Source: Planoprotostelium fungivorum (Eukaryota; Evosea; Variosea; Cavosteliida; Cavosteliaceae). Taken from it: DNA of 64,000 nucleotides. Where the stretch lies: the NCBI GenBank assembly GCA_003024175.1, contig MDYQ01000046.1, positions 1 through 64,000 on the forward strand. Reading direction: 5' to 3'. Positions 10,428 to 22,911 of this stretch are shown here, in pieces. The notes below the pieces were generated by a model. That model had not been told where the DNA came from and did not search any database. It saw only the letters and a list, made by a program, of their open reading frames with translations. Position numbers and translations under genes: made by a program. How positions within the stretch are numbered: position 1 is the stretch's first letter; every line of letters starts with the position of its first letter.

Positions 10428-12045
10428 TCACGCCATCACCACGGCGGCAGGAGCCACATGCACATCACTCCTCATCACATTTGGAGTGAAAGAGGCTACA
10501 GACAAGAAGGAGATGTCCAACACCTGATCCGAGTGTGAATCATCAGATCATCATCATCATCGGTGCGTCACCTGCGTGTGAATCTCTACCATCTGAGGAC
10601 CTCCCAGAGTAGAAGGATTGCTGGGAAGAGCAGAAGAAGGGATGATGAAGCTCATGCGATAAGCTTCACCCGAGACGTTTTCCGTTTTTTCTGGGGGGAA
10701 TATCTGTCCCAACTCTGGCACGACAAAGTAGTGTGTGTTGTTTCTACTCTTGAGTCCATTCTTCCACAGTTGTGCTTGAATCTCGGCCGATTCATTGTTG
10801 AACATCTTGACTTTGGATATGGAGGGTAAGACGTTGACGGTTCCGTCGTAAGACATGACTGGTTCGCTCGTGTCATCTTCCATCGATGATGGAAGGTGAT
10901 GTGAACGGCTCAAACTCGGTGAAGCGATGGTCGTCTCTTCGTTCCATAGAAGATCTCTGGTGTGGATCGATGAGGGAGATGGAAGATCCTTGGGCTGCTG
11001 TTGGAAAAATAATCCAAAGCAGAAGAGGACGACCAAGACGGTGGTGGCGTTGGCCACTCTCTTCGCTCTCGTTCTGCTTCGAACTTGAATTTTTTGGACA
11101 TCGTGATGTCTAATGTGCACCTGGTGGGAACGGGTGTTGGCTTGACCATGAATCGATGCAGCTCTTCTCTCAACACTTGGTTCTCTGAAGTGACTGCACT
11201 CAATTGTGTTCTCAGACTCTTGATCTCCTGTTCCAAGATGTGAACGTGTGATGCGAGGTCATCTGTGGCTTGTCTCTTCCTCTCGCGTGAGTTGTGAGCG
11301 CTCTCACGATTCTTGATCCTCCTCTTCTGTGACTGTGGAGGTGTGAGGTCGAATGAGAGGACGGATGCATCTCACCTTGATGCATTCTTCCTCGGCGAAG
11401 GTGATTGCTCTCGATGACTTCAAGAGTTTGATCTGTCGCTCGTACTGTGCAGAATCTAATGCGAGGAGATCATCTTCTTGTAACAACACGGCACTGACGT
11501 CTGTGCTCTCGTCTGCATGAGATGAATGATGTCTCCTTCTCCTCCCTCTCACTCTCTCTGGGGACCTTCTTAGGCCTTCCTCTCTTTCTTCCCGCTTGAG
11601 CAGAAGGTGCTTCTGATGATGTTGTCGTTGTCACGTCCAGTTGATCTACGACCTTGAGATCGCATTTCAATTGACTGAGCACTTGTATGTCGGTCGCAAC
11701 CGCCGACCCAATCAGATCGGGGGAGGAGAATAAGAATGCAGCATCGTCTGAATTTCTATCTGGAGATGAAGTGTGGCAAGAGGAGTCCGACCCATTGATT
11801 TCGAAGAAGTAATCCTCCGTGTCGATGAGACTCTGTGGGTCTATGAAGTCATCTGGTAGGATCGAAATGGCTTCTCTAATGGAGGCCTCGCTCAGATCCA
11901 GAGTACCATATAATTCATCGAGAGAGTTGATGTCTTGCAGGTAATTGAACTCCATCCCCTGATAATGGTTGCCGTTGGAATGGACGAAATTCCCCGACAA
12001 AGATTTATTTCTCAGCCTCCTCACAGGTCCTTTGGCTCTGCTCAC
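10428..12045 (-). CDS. Membrane-anchored bZIP transcription factor (ATF6/bZIP28-like)
   Basis: ATF6-type factors sit in the ER membrane until stress releases their N-terminal DNA-binding part. The order here is as follows. An acidic Asp/Glu/Leu-rich activation region comes first, then a basic 'GRKRGRPKK' stretch. Introns follow at 11552-11513 and 11375-11333. The basic region 'KRRIKNRESAHNSRERKRQ' carries the invariant Asn...Arg spacing, and a leucine zipper follows. Next is an intron with two possible donors (26 or 56 nt, both in frame). One hydrophobic segment ('NATTVLVVLFCFGLFF') is followed by a luminal domain with several N-glycosylation sequons. About 20 residues after the membrane span is 'RDLL', which fits the Arg-x-x-Leu site of Site-1 protease. 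The last exon (10523-10428) ends in TGA. The product is about 475 residues. The neighbour downstream of its promoter is an ER disulfide isomerase, a usual target class. Confidence 0.8.
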
Positions 12046-12117
12046 GATCTCATGTTCTACATCGACAAGACGGTGAAGAAGAAAGAACGAGAGACACAGA
12101 TGTATTCAAAACGCAGA

Positions 12118-13954
12118 TCACAGCTCGTCCTTCTTTCCCTCCTTCTTCGGCTGGCTAGACTTCAACTTTGGAAAGTTGTTGGCGGGTGATACTCTCTTTC
12201 CACCCGAGCGAATGGAAGACACGTAGTGAACTGTCGTCTCTTCAGTTACATCTCGGTGGACAAGATTTGATGTCGGAGACAGATGGACACTCACGCAGGT
12301 CTTCTTCAGAGAAAGCTCCGATGTGTGGAATCTTGGCGTTCTTCTTGTGGCCGTATGTAATCACGGCGGGATACCCTATAGAGGTCAGCTCATCATCGTG
12401 CTCGTGTTCATCGGCGAAGCCCACCGAACGAGAGACCGAGCTTCTCTCCAAATTCATAGTTATCCGGGCCGTTGATCCAGATGACGTGCAGCAAGTCCTT
12501 CGACTTCTCTTGCACCTGCCATCATGATGAGCCGGACGCATCGAACACTACCTCCTCACCTTCTCTAAGATGCCGATGTACTTCTTGTGTGTCTCTGCAT
12601 CGTCTACAGGGTCCAACAGTGCAATCAAACACAATTTGCCGGAGGAATGGCACACCTTCCTCGTCATCAGAACATGATGAAACGGGGAAGGAGAAATCAA
12701 CGACACCTTTTCGAACGTCTCTTGGTCTTTGATCTCCTCGGACACTGGATGGACGATCTCTGGTACCTGATGATGTCGATCAGATCACGACGTTCTCCTC
12801 TTCATCATCGTCTCCATCATGATGATGGTCTCACCTTTGGTTTCTCTGGTTCGTTGGTGGATTTCTGGTTGGCCAGGGGCTTCGCGTGAGCGGCGAGGAA
12901 AGAAGAGATCTTCTCGTGGCTGAGAGGACCGCTGTAGACGATCTTGTCTCCCTCTGCAGGAAGGACGATGAGGGTGGGGAACTTTGTGATCTCGTATTTC
13001 TCGACTGTCCAATGTTCGGTTTTTCATCATCGTGTCGTCGATGACATCATTGTCGATCGTGTGATGGATCATACGATGATCGGTGATGTCATATCGGATG
13101 ATGATGAGATCACCTGTGGACTTCGCCGTGTTGCGGACTTCGGCGACTGCGAGACGGTTGTGGTAATCGACGGAGATGGCCTTGTAGAGTGCCGTTGACT
13201 TTGGTTTGTCGGTAAAGAGGATGACCTTGGCGAGGTCCTTGCTGAGAGAGTTCAGATCATTTGGCTCGTTGTAGACTCACTTTTCGAGGAATTTGTCCAG
13301 GTTGGCATCATCGACCTTCTCGATGAAGGAGGGGACTTTGTCTAAAACGGCTCTAGCCATGTCTCCGGCAGATCTGGGGCCGTTGTAGTCCTCTGGAACC
13401 TTGTGGTATCCCTTTCCCTTGTTCTTTGGGACAGGGACAGCTTGAGATGGGAAGACCTTCAGAGTGGGGAAACCTAATGGATGTCATCTCTTTCATCATG
13501 GAAGTTCGACGTTAAGGATGGGATGGAATCGATGAGGGGGTATCATTGAGACAATGGATCACCTTTGATATCAAAGTTACCGCACAGTTCCTTCTCATCG
13601 TCACAGTTGACAGCTGCGACCTTGAAGATGCCCTTGTTCTTGCTCGCCAGCTTCAACATCTCTGGCTCTAACTTCTTACAGTGTCCACCTGTCACATTGA
13701 ATTGGTATCAATCGAATCATCACCTCTCTACTCACACCCTGTCAAATCATCAGAACGTGAGAAGACAACCACACGAGAGACTCACATGGGGCATAGAATT
13801 CTACGATGGAGACGTGTTCTGTGCCAAAGATCTGATCGGCAAAGTCCTTCTTCGTCAGCTCTAAGACACCAGAGTTCTTCGAGTAGGGAAGAGCGTGCAC
13901 GGACAAGAAAAGCGCTGCGGCACAGAACAGAATGTTGCTTCTGACGGACCACAT
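12118..13954 (-). CDS. ER protein disulfide isomerase (Mpd1/PDIA6-like)
   Basis: The protein oxidises and isomerises disulfides in the ER lumen. The signal peptide is residues 1-21 ('MWSVRSNILFCAAALFLSVHA'). The first thioredoxin domain begins 'GVLELTKKDF' and carries the active site Cys-Gly-His-Cys across an intron (about 13776-13691); as spliced it reads Ala-Pro-Cys-Gly-His-Cys, lacking the Trp that normally precedes the motif. Two more thioredoxin-like domains without CxxC follow, one ending near 'ITKFPTLIVLPAEGD' and one with 'CHSSGKLC'. At the end the frame runs through 'SSQPKKEG', and the DNA directly after it would encode Lys-Lys-Asp-Glu-Leu-stop (ER retention) if one more G were present in a G run near 12132. 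As given, the tail is out of frame by one base. The end coordinate assumes the KDEL stop. Confidence 0.8.
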
Positions 13955-14017
13955 GTTGTCTGTTTGATGATTCGAATGTTGTAATCGGTGGTGTGTCCCT
14001 GTGTCGCGCAAAAATAA

Positions 14018-14030
14018 GACACGTGGCGCG
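14018..14030. promoter_or_regulatory. G-box / UPR-like element upstream of the disulfide isomerase
   Basis: GACACGTGGCGCG contains the palindrome CACGTG (14020-14025) and the CCACG half site typical of ER-stress elements bound by ATF6/bZIP28 proteins. It is 66 bp upstream of the isomerase start codon, in the divergent promoter shared with DHX33. Binding by the neighbouring bZIP is inference. Confidence 0.4.
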
Positions 14031-14289
14031 TTATTATTTGTAAATCGATTCATTCCTTGCTGTATCAACCACGAAGGCGTAGCTTGACGTTCTCGAATCA
14101 GTTCACAACAAAGCTTCTTCTTATTCTTGGACTTGTCGTTCGTTGTTGTGAAAATATCAAGAAACTCATAATTGAAATGTATTTTAATCTTGAATATTAG
14201 ACATCACATCACATCGTATCATCACATCTGCGAACGCAAAATCAGAGACCATAGCATCCAATAGGATTCGATCCTATCGATAAAAGACA

Positions 14290-17018
<2,729 letters not shown>

Positions 17019-17549
17019 CATTTATTCATACAAGATGACCAGCTGAGGAGAAGAGAAGAACTGTGAAGGTGTTCAGAGAGACGAACGAGAGTAGTTGAAA
17101 TGTGATGATTATGAGACATCAGTGCGGTAGACAAAGCTAACCGCCCCAAAAGAATTTCCTGTGTCATCTCATAGAAATGAACGACATCAACGCAAGGATA
17201 AAAGCATCATGTGAAAGAGAAGAATTGTTGATTGAACATAATTCTTACCTATATGAATCTCACAAGAGTATGCCATTACTTGTATCTTCTCTGGCGTGAA
17301 TCATGTTGGCCCATCCCGATTAGAGATCGTCCATCCCAAGCAGAATGTTCAGTCTTCGCCTATAATCTGTTCAACTATTAAGATATAGGGTTAGCCAAAT
17401 CATATAGACAGATTCTTGTGCGTGCTGATTCCATCCCAGACTCCCCAGACAAAATGCCATGACAGGTGAGAAGCAGTAATCTAGGTGAGGTAGAAAAGCT
17501 TTGCGAATAACATGACCACGTGGACTGCTCGTCTCTGATCGCGAAAAAT
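17019..17549. other. Intergenic; possible short antisense ORF
   Basis: No multi-exon gene is evident. A 71-codon frame on the minus strand (17586-17371, starting 'MATETPPEGPEPYFSRSE') overlaps the start of the next plus-strand gene and could be real or a shadow. I could not decide between them. Confidence 0.3.
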
Positions 17550-18617
17550 ATGGTTCAGGTCCCTCAGGAGGAGTTTCTGTGGCCATCTACAACGACTATG
17601 CAATACAACAGGGATCCAGAAATAGAGAGGGTGCTTCGAAGGCAGACCATGAGCACCACAAAACTACCCGTCACGAAAGGGAATTCGTCTTTCGCAAAGA
17701 GACCGAGAGTGAATATGGGGATGACGAACAGAGAACCAGAACCTCCCGTCCAAACGTGATACATCGCATCAGATCACACCCCTCTGATCACTACAGCGAC
17801 ACGTGGTCTCCTCCCAATGGAAGGTTGACGTTACCAAAGACATTCGGAACCACTGCGACCACTTATCATGTTGAGACGAACAAAGCTCGCATCCATCAGA
17901 GCACCCGCAGCTTCGAGGAACATACGAGAGAATTGAAATCAGAGGAGAAAGTTCGCAGAGCACAGCTCATCGAGATCGAACATAGAAAGATGAACGAGAG
18001 TTGGGGACAACCGATAGGATTGAAGCGACCAGGTGAGACACTGCACAGAGAGTGACGCAGCTGACGAACTCCAAGACGACGCACCACCCTCTCGATTTTC
18101 GGTCACACCGAAGCGTCAGACAACCGATCTTCTAATCGGTGCAGAGGGCACATCTTTCCACGAGGTGGATTCTGTGAGGATGCGCTGTTCTCTCTCGGAT
18201 TCTAACAACACCTGCAGCGCAGGATGATGACGACAAAGACATCTTTAGAAGCCCATCATCCAAATCCACATGCACAAGAACGAGAGGTCACAAGACAGAG
18301 AGAAGAGGTTCGTCTGGAGAGAATTCGAACCAACCAGAAGAGAGCCGAATTGACTGTCCAACAAGAAGATGCATCGAGGAAGGAGAGTCGTGAGCAGACC
18401 ATCAAGAGTAAAGCCGACCAGAGAAAGAGCTACATGGAGGTGATATTTCATCATGTCACACGATGTGCAGCCGATGATGTCCTTCAGGCCGTTCAACATA
18501 GAGAAAATCGCGGAGGAAAATTTTGAAGACAGAGTTTACAGTTGTATAGAAGATTTTTCTCCAGATATCAGACTCGGTGCCGCCGGTGACATGACACCAT
18601 CTCACGTCTCATCATGA
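17550..18617 (+). CDS. Unknown Arg/Lys/Glu-rich protein
   Basis: This is not recognised. The ATG at 17550 opens a frame that splices at about 17756-17800, 18032-18059, about 18171-18218 and about 18440-18471. It ends at TGA 18615-18617. The ~300-residue product is strongly charged: a basic N-terminal third with Pro-rich patches, then 'DTWSPPNGRLTLPKTFGTT', then a Lys/Arg/Glu-rich probable coiled coil ('SEEKVRRAQLIEIEHRKM'). A second coiled-coil-like stretch follows after the fourth exon. No catalytic motif or membrane span is present. Frame consistency across four introns supports a gene. Its last six coding bases overlap those of the opposite-strand neighbour. Confidence 0.5.
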
Positions 18618-19881
18618 TACAATACACGTGCACTTTGTCTTCTTTCCTTCGTCCGGTATCTCTGACCCCGTGCTCGTCGTGCTGCTCCTGTGGAGAACTG
18701 GGTCAATGGACCTTCTAAATGTGGGTCTGTGATGATGAGACGATGAGACCTACCTCGGTCGGTCTACTTCTGATGTGGACGATTTCAGGTCCCTCCGAAT
18801 CGAACTCGCTTTCCTCTGTTCCTTCTTTCAGTCTCATGCGATGAAGATCGTCATCGTGATGATGGTGATCATCGCGATCATCTTCTCACCATGAGAATGA
18901 CTTCAGATTCAACTTTCGCCACACTCTTCTTTCTCGCTTTTTCTGTCTGTTGGGTTCCGTTGGACGCTGATCTAGACCTCGATGCAATGGATGCCAGCAG
19001 TGCCGAACCAGCCGATAACTTCCTCTTCTGTTTCTCGTCAGCTCACAAGATGAGATCATGAACATGATCATCATCTCATCGATAGGAACACTCACGCCTG
19101 GGCTGTCTCTCTTCATTCTGCAATCATGTCATTCGAGATGATCATCAACCATCGTCTCACCTGACATCTTCCACGGTTCGTGACCGAGGTGTTCGATCTG
19201 ATGGAGGAGACACCACTTGCACTTCCACGAGATTCAGTCTGTTGTAATCTATCAGTTGTCATCTTATTTTTGTCAAAAACTCACTCGGGTGGTGTGACGG
19301 GTGCGACGGCTTCATCGGTGATGAGTTTTGCATTGGATTGTGCTCGTTTGTGAGATAACTTCCTCTCTTCTGATTTTTCTTCTGTTCTTTGTCACGAAGA
19401 GTTTACGATGATGATGTGATGAGAGATCACCCGATGGAACATCATCGTCCTCTGATGATTGAGAGTCACTATCGTCGGAATAACCTTCACTCTCGCAGGA
19501 AGAGGCAGTTTTACTTACAGACTTTGACCTGTGCCTGTTCTGTCGTCAACCGATCTTCATTCCGGTCTAATCATCTTACGAAATAAATACGAAGACGAAT
19601 TCTACTAACCTTCCCTCCTTTGTCGTGTTCGAAGCGTTATCATCTGCTTCTGCGTGATTCATTGTGACCTCGGCATTGGTAATGATGAGCTCTATCGTGT
19701 GTTCTTGATCTTCTGTATCGTGCCTCCTCACTGAAACTTGGCTCGGGCTCCGGATGATAACGTTCGGAGAGGTCTCAGCCGAAGAACTATCACTGGGCGA
19801 GAATGCATCGGACAGCTAAGGGGTGGTCAACGGAATCACGTCCATCATTTTGCATCCGCGGCTCACCTCTGAAGAGTCCAT
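18612..19881 (-). CDS. Unknown Ser/Lys/Arg-rich, probably nuclear protein
   Basis: This is not recognised. The model starts at ATG 19881 with a very short first exon ('MDSSE'). After a GTGAG...TTAG intron it continues through about eight short exons to TGA at 18612. The product of about 300 residues is rich in Ser, Asp/Glu and basic clusters, with an acidic serine run ('EGYSDDSDSQSSEDDD') and later Lys/Arg-rich stretches such as 'EKARKKSVAKVE', as in disordered nuclear proteins. No folded domain is evident. Exons are 60-130 bp and introns 35-60 bp. The tail-to-tail overlap with the plus-strand gene rests on the palindrome TCATGA, which serves as a stop on both strands. Confidence 0.5.
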
Positions 19882-20652
19882 CGATGGGACTTCTTATTAT
19901 GAACGATAGAGGTTGTCGGGTGGGCCTCTGTATATTACGAAACGACGACCCCTACACTGATGATGAAGTTGACACTCTGACATTGTTGCTCTACACTGCT
20001 CATTTTTTTCGTATCTTTCCTTTATTCGCAGATTCTGGTTCACTGACGGATCATCTGTAATCCATGTCGCAGTACCTTCATCTCTTCACCTTTTGTTTCG
20101 CTCTGTATTGCGATATCCTTCTGTATTCCTTATGCGATGTAATCTTCCACGACGATCTGTGGGCGATCAATCAACTCACATCGCGCCGGCTGCACTGCAG
20201 CTGACCGACGTCGGTTCATTCCTCTCTCATTCTGACTCTATTCCAGGTCTTGGACCCGTATTCCACGTTCGAAGAAGACCCTTCGAGCTTTTCTCTAGGT
20301 AACAACACGCTCGACCCAACGTCGGTTCATCTTTGTCTTTTCTGACGTTCATTTCAGGTTTCGAGTCCGTATCGTCCACCGTCCATTCGCCGTAGGCCAC
20401 ACTTGACGCCATCCACGAGGTAATGATATATGCCTCAACCAAAAATTAGACGCCTGTCTATAGACATCATTGTGTGTTGATATTTTCTGACCGTCACATC
20501 AGATCACGTCCAATCATCCGTCGCCGATCACCACCACCTCAAAATTCCAACAGGTAATTATATACGCTCGGACCGAACGCTTGGCCTCTCGATCTTTAAA
20601 TTGGCGGCAGACCAATTCTTCACCAACACATTTTAGAATCTAATGATATCTG
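19882..20652. other. Intergenic with duplicated exon-like units
   Basis: Two segments, about 20201-20275 and 20319-20385, resemble each other (CGTCGGTTCAT, then a pyrimidine tract with CAG, then GTCTTGGACCCGTAT or GTTTCGAGTCCGTAT). Each looks like the 3' end of an intron plus an exon, and a third CAG-exon-like unit follows near 20500. Translations in the possible frames are Pro/Arg-rich but do not join cleanly. This could be a small non-coding or decayed spliced gene. Confidence 0.35.
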
Positions 20653-20935
20653 ATGAACAACATGGCCCAGGCACCTTTCGATCTGTTTAAGAACACCCTA
20701 ACCGTCCCATGGGATGATATTAAGACAGCCAAGACAGAGGCAGAACGAATGGACATTATCAGAGAGGTTTTGCCACAAGTCACAGCACTGCAACTCCGAT
20801 TGATTCTCTCTAGATGGGAATCTGATACCCCGCTCTCTGCCCAGACCGCTCCAGCTGGTGAGTTTCAACCTTCTTTATTCTCTTTATATTCTCAATATTC
20901 TCGTTGCGGTGTCTCCAGGACCTCTCAGGCTCTAG
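20653..20935 (+). CDS. Small unknown helical protein
   Basis: This is not recognised. The ATG at 20653 gives about 70 residues ('MNNMAQAPFDLFKNTLTVP...') ending with 'QTAPAG'. A GTGAGTTTC...CTCCAG intron (about 20859-20918) follows, then a five-codon last exon ending TAG at 20935. The body is amphipathic and helical, with the motif 'ALQLRLILSRWES'. The last exon lies inside a ~70-bp segment that recurs at 21429, so the gene's 3' end may have been replaced or duplicated when this repeat-rich block formed. Confidence 0.35.
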
Positions 20936-20985
20936 CTTGCATAGCGGCGGCCAAGAGGGGGTCATTTTGGCCACCTGAAAATTCA
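20911..20985 (+). repeat. Direct repeat, copy A
   Basis: This ~70-bp segment begins GTCTCCAGGACCTCTCAGGC and recurs at 21429-21495 with several substitutions, mostly in its second half. The pair bounds ~450 bp. Confidence 0.6.
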
Positions 20986-21428
20986 TGAAAACTTGTCTTA
21001 CACATAGCAAGATATTATTCTGTACCAATCATCTAATATAGGGAATAGTGAGTAGGATGACTCTTGGAAGTTTGCCTTCATCCTTTTCAGAATTTCTCTC
21101 AGACTTGCGGTGGCTTCTTTCTTCTTCAGCTCATCAAACTGGGATGCCGTGCAAGCAGTTTGGGACTCTGTCAAAGAACTTGCCGTTGTCTACCTTCTCT
21201 GGAGATCTCAAGTCTGCAGAGCTCCACAAGAAGGTCCAATAGCTGCCCCTTGAAGGGAAGTTCCAATCAAACAGTAGATATATCTGTCCCTTTGATACAA
21301 CAGATCCAAGATCAGGCCTCCTGATTGAGAAGGAGTTCATCTAATGGCTCTGTCTGATAAAATGTACACTATTTATAGTTTCACTAAGGTAGCACAAAAT
21401 CATAGAATTTTGGCTGGAAGATTCCATG

Positions 21429-21495
21429 TCTCCAGGGCCTCTCAGGCTCCAGCTTGCATATAGGTGGCTGAGAGGGGTCTTTTTGGCTGCTTTAT
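21429..21495 (+). repeat. Direct repeat, copy B
   Basis: This is the second copy of the 20911-20985 segment. The shared core is CCTCTCAGGCTC(C/T)AGCTTGCATA, followed by a G-rich and then a T-rich part. Confidence 0.6.
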
Positions 21496-21586
21496 TATAT
21501 GTTAAATATAAGTGTTTTGATTATTTTGTAGGGTGTATGGGTTGTCTTTGCAATGAGTCCTTCATTCAAACAGTTGTAAGTCAAAT

Positions 21587-21819
21587 AACACCAACCTGAC
21601 AAAAAAGAGAGATCACCGTCTCTCATTTGCAAAATATTTTATTGAATTTCTCCGTTCTCTGCTTCAATATGATAACCATTATCCTACTGAAGGTGTCTAA
21701 CTGTAAGTGCTATCAGTTGTGAGAACCTTGTCTCATCACTTAGATGTAGTTGGGAAATAAACGGAAAATACACGTTTCTCATTTGCTCCGCATTCTCTCT
21801 TTTTTGTCAAGTTGGCGTT
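21587..21819. mobile_element. MITE copy 1 (non-autonomous DNA transposon, 233 bp)
   Basis: The ends are inverted: AACACCAACCTGACAAAAAA at the left, and the right end reads AACGCCAACTTGACAAAAAA on the other strand, continuing into GAGAGA on both sides. The direct flanks are AAAT on each side (21583-21586 and 21820-21823), a 4-bp target-site duplication. The interior is AT-rich with no coding capacity. The superfamily is not clear; a variable 4-bp duplication excludes Tc1/mariner (TA) and piggyBac (TTAA). Confidence 0.8.
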
Positions 21820-22270
21820 AAATACTCACGGTGTGTATTATATAATTCTGAATTCTCAAGGTGTCATCATGTGTCTTGTTAATCTTGGAGGTGGTATTAC
21901 CATCAACATCTCTGCAGGACTCCTCCAAAATGCAGTGCAGTCAAACAAGCAGTCAACAAACAAAGAAAAAGCCTCAGCCAGCACAAATCTTGCTGGAGCC
22001 ATTACACTCACCAGAGAAGCTACTATTGCAACTGCAGCTTACACCATCCATGCTAGTGTACAGGTGGTGGCAATACCATAAATAATCTGTCCAGGTGAAT
22101 GCACCATCTGCACTCATGAGGACTGAACACCGTTCAAGCTCAACATGCAGACAATTCAACTAATCCTCTGAATTTCTTAGATACTCCTGGGCACAAGGGT
22201 ACTTGTTCCATGTAAAATAAATAGAACAAAAGGGTCCACTGATGCAATCCATTGTAGAGAATGACCACAC
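21820..22270. other. Sequence between the two MITEs, no clear gene
   Basis: AT-rich. An 89-codon frame on the plus strand from 21812 (Gly/Ile/Ala-rich, 'LVNLGGGITINISAGLLQ') starts inside MITE copy 1, so it is probably not a native gene. Nothing else can be supported. Confidence 0.3.
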
Positions 22271-22505
22271 AATGCCAACCTGACAAAAAAGAGAGATCAC
22301 TGTCTCTCATTTGCAAAATATTTTATTAAATTTATAAAATTTCTCCGTTCTCTGCTTCAATATGATGACCTACCAAAGATGTCTAAATATAAGTGCTATC
22401 AGTGTGAGAACCTTGTTTCATCACTTTGACGTAGTTGGGAAATAAACAGAAAATATGTGTCTCTCATTTGCTCTGTGTTCTCTCTTTTTTTGTCAAGTTG
22501 GCATT
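22271..22505. mobile_element. MITE copy 2 (235 bp)
   Basis: This is the same element as at 21587, in the same orientation and with most of its length conserved apart from small indels. Its terminal repeats are more perfect: AATGCCAACCTGACAAAAAA on the left, with the complement of AATGCCAACTTGACAAAAAA at the right. The direct flanks are ACAC on both sides (22267-22270 and 22506-22509), again a 4-bp target duplication. Different duplications show two separate insertions. Confidence 0.8.
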
Positions 22506-22911
22506 ACACCCAGTTGACATGAGACAGTTGTACACTGTACCCTCTCTTTGTCCTCCATGACACTCCCTTGGACTTGTTTGAATGAACAAGAATTCAGACT
22601 GTTTTCATTCTGTTTTGTCTTTCCATCTTCAATCATTGCCAAACTTGCTCAATGGTGTGGATGTTCTTAGTCTTTGTTTCTCTTCTTGTTTCCTCTGGAA
22701 TGTGTGTCACCCTCAAGTTCTTCTCCACCTTACAACAATGCAGAGAAACAAAACACAATATCATAGCAACACAGCAACAAGTGGAGCCATTGGATCAAAT
22801 TCTATTGACCTGCAGCACAGGAACATCCAAGGATATTGCAAGATGACAGACATTAGATTGGTGAGATTTGTGCAAGTCTCAGCTACTCATGAACGTATAT
22901 GATTCAAACTT
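22506..22911. other. AT-rich stretch, possible hydrophobic short ORF
   Basis: A 64-codon plus-strand frame at 22652-22846 starts with a hydrophobic signal-like segment ('MVWMFLVFVSLLVSSGMCV') followed by a polar Gln/Thr-rich part. It lies at the edge of the repeat block. Whether it is expressed cannot be judged. Confidence 0.25.

Noticed and set aside
21812-22081. 89-codon frame between the MITEs
   Set aside because: It begins inside the MITE end and has no recognisable domain, so it is probably a chance frame.
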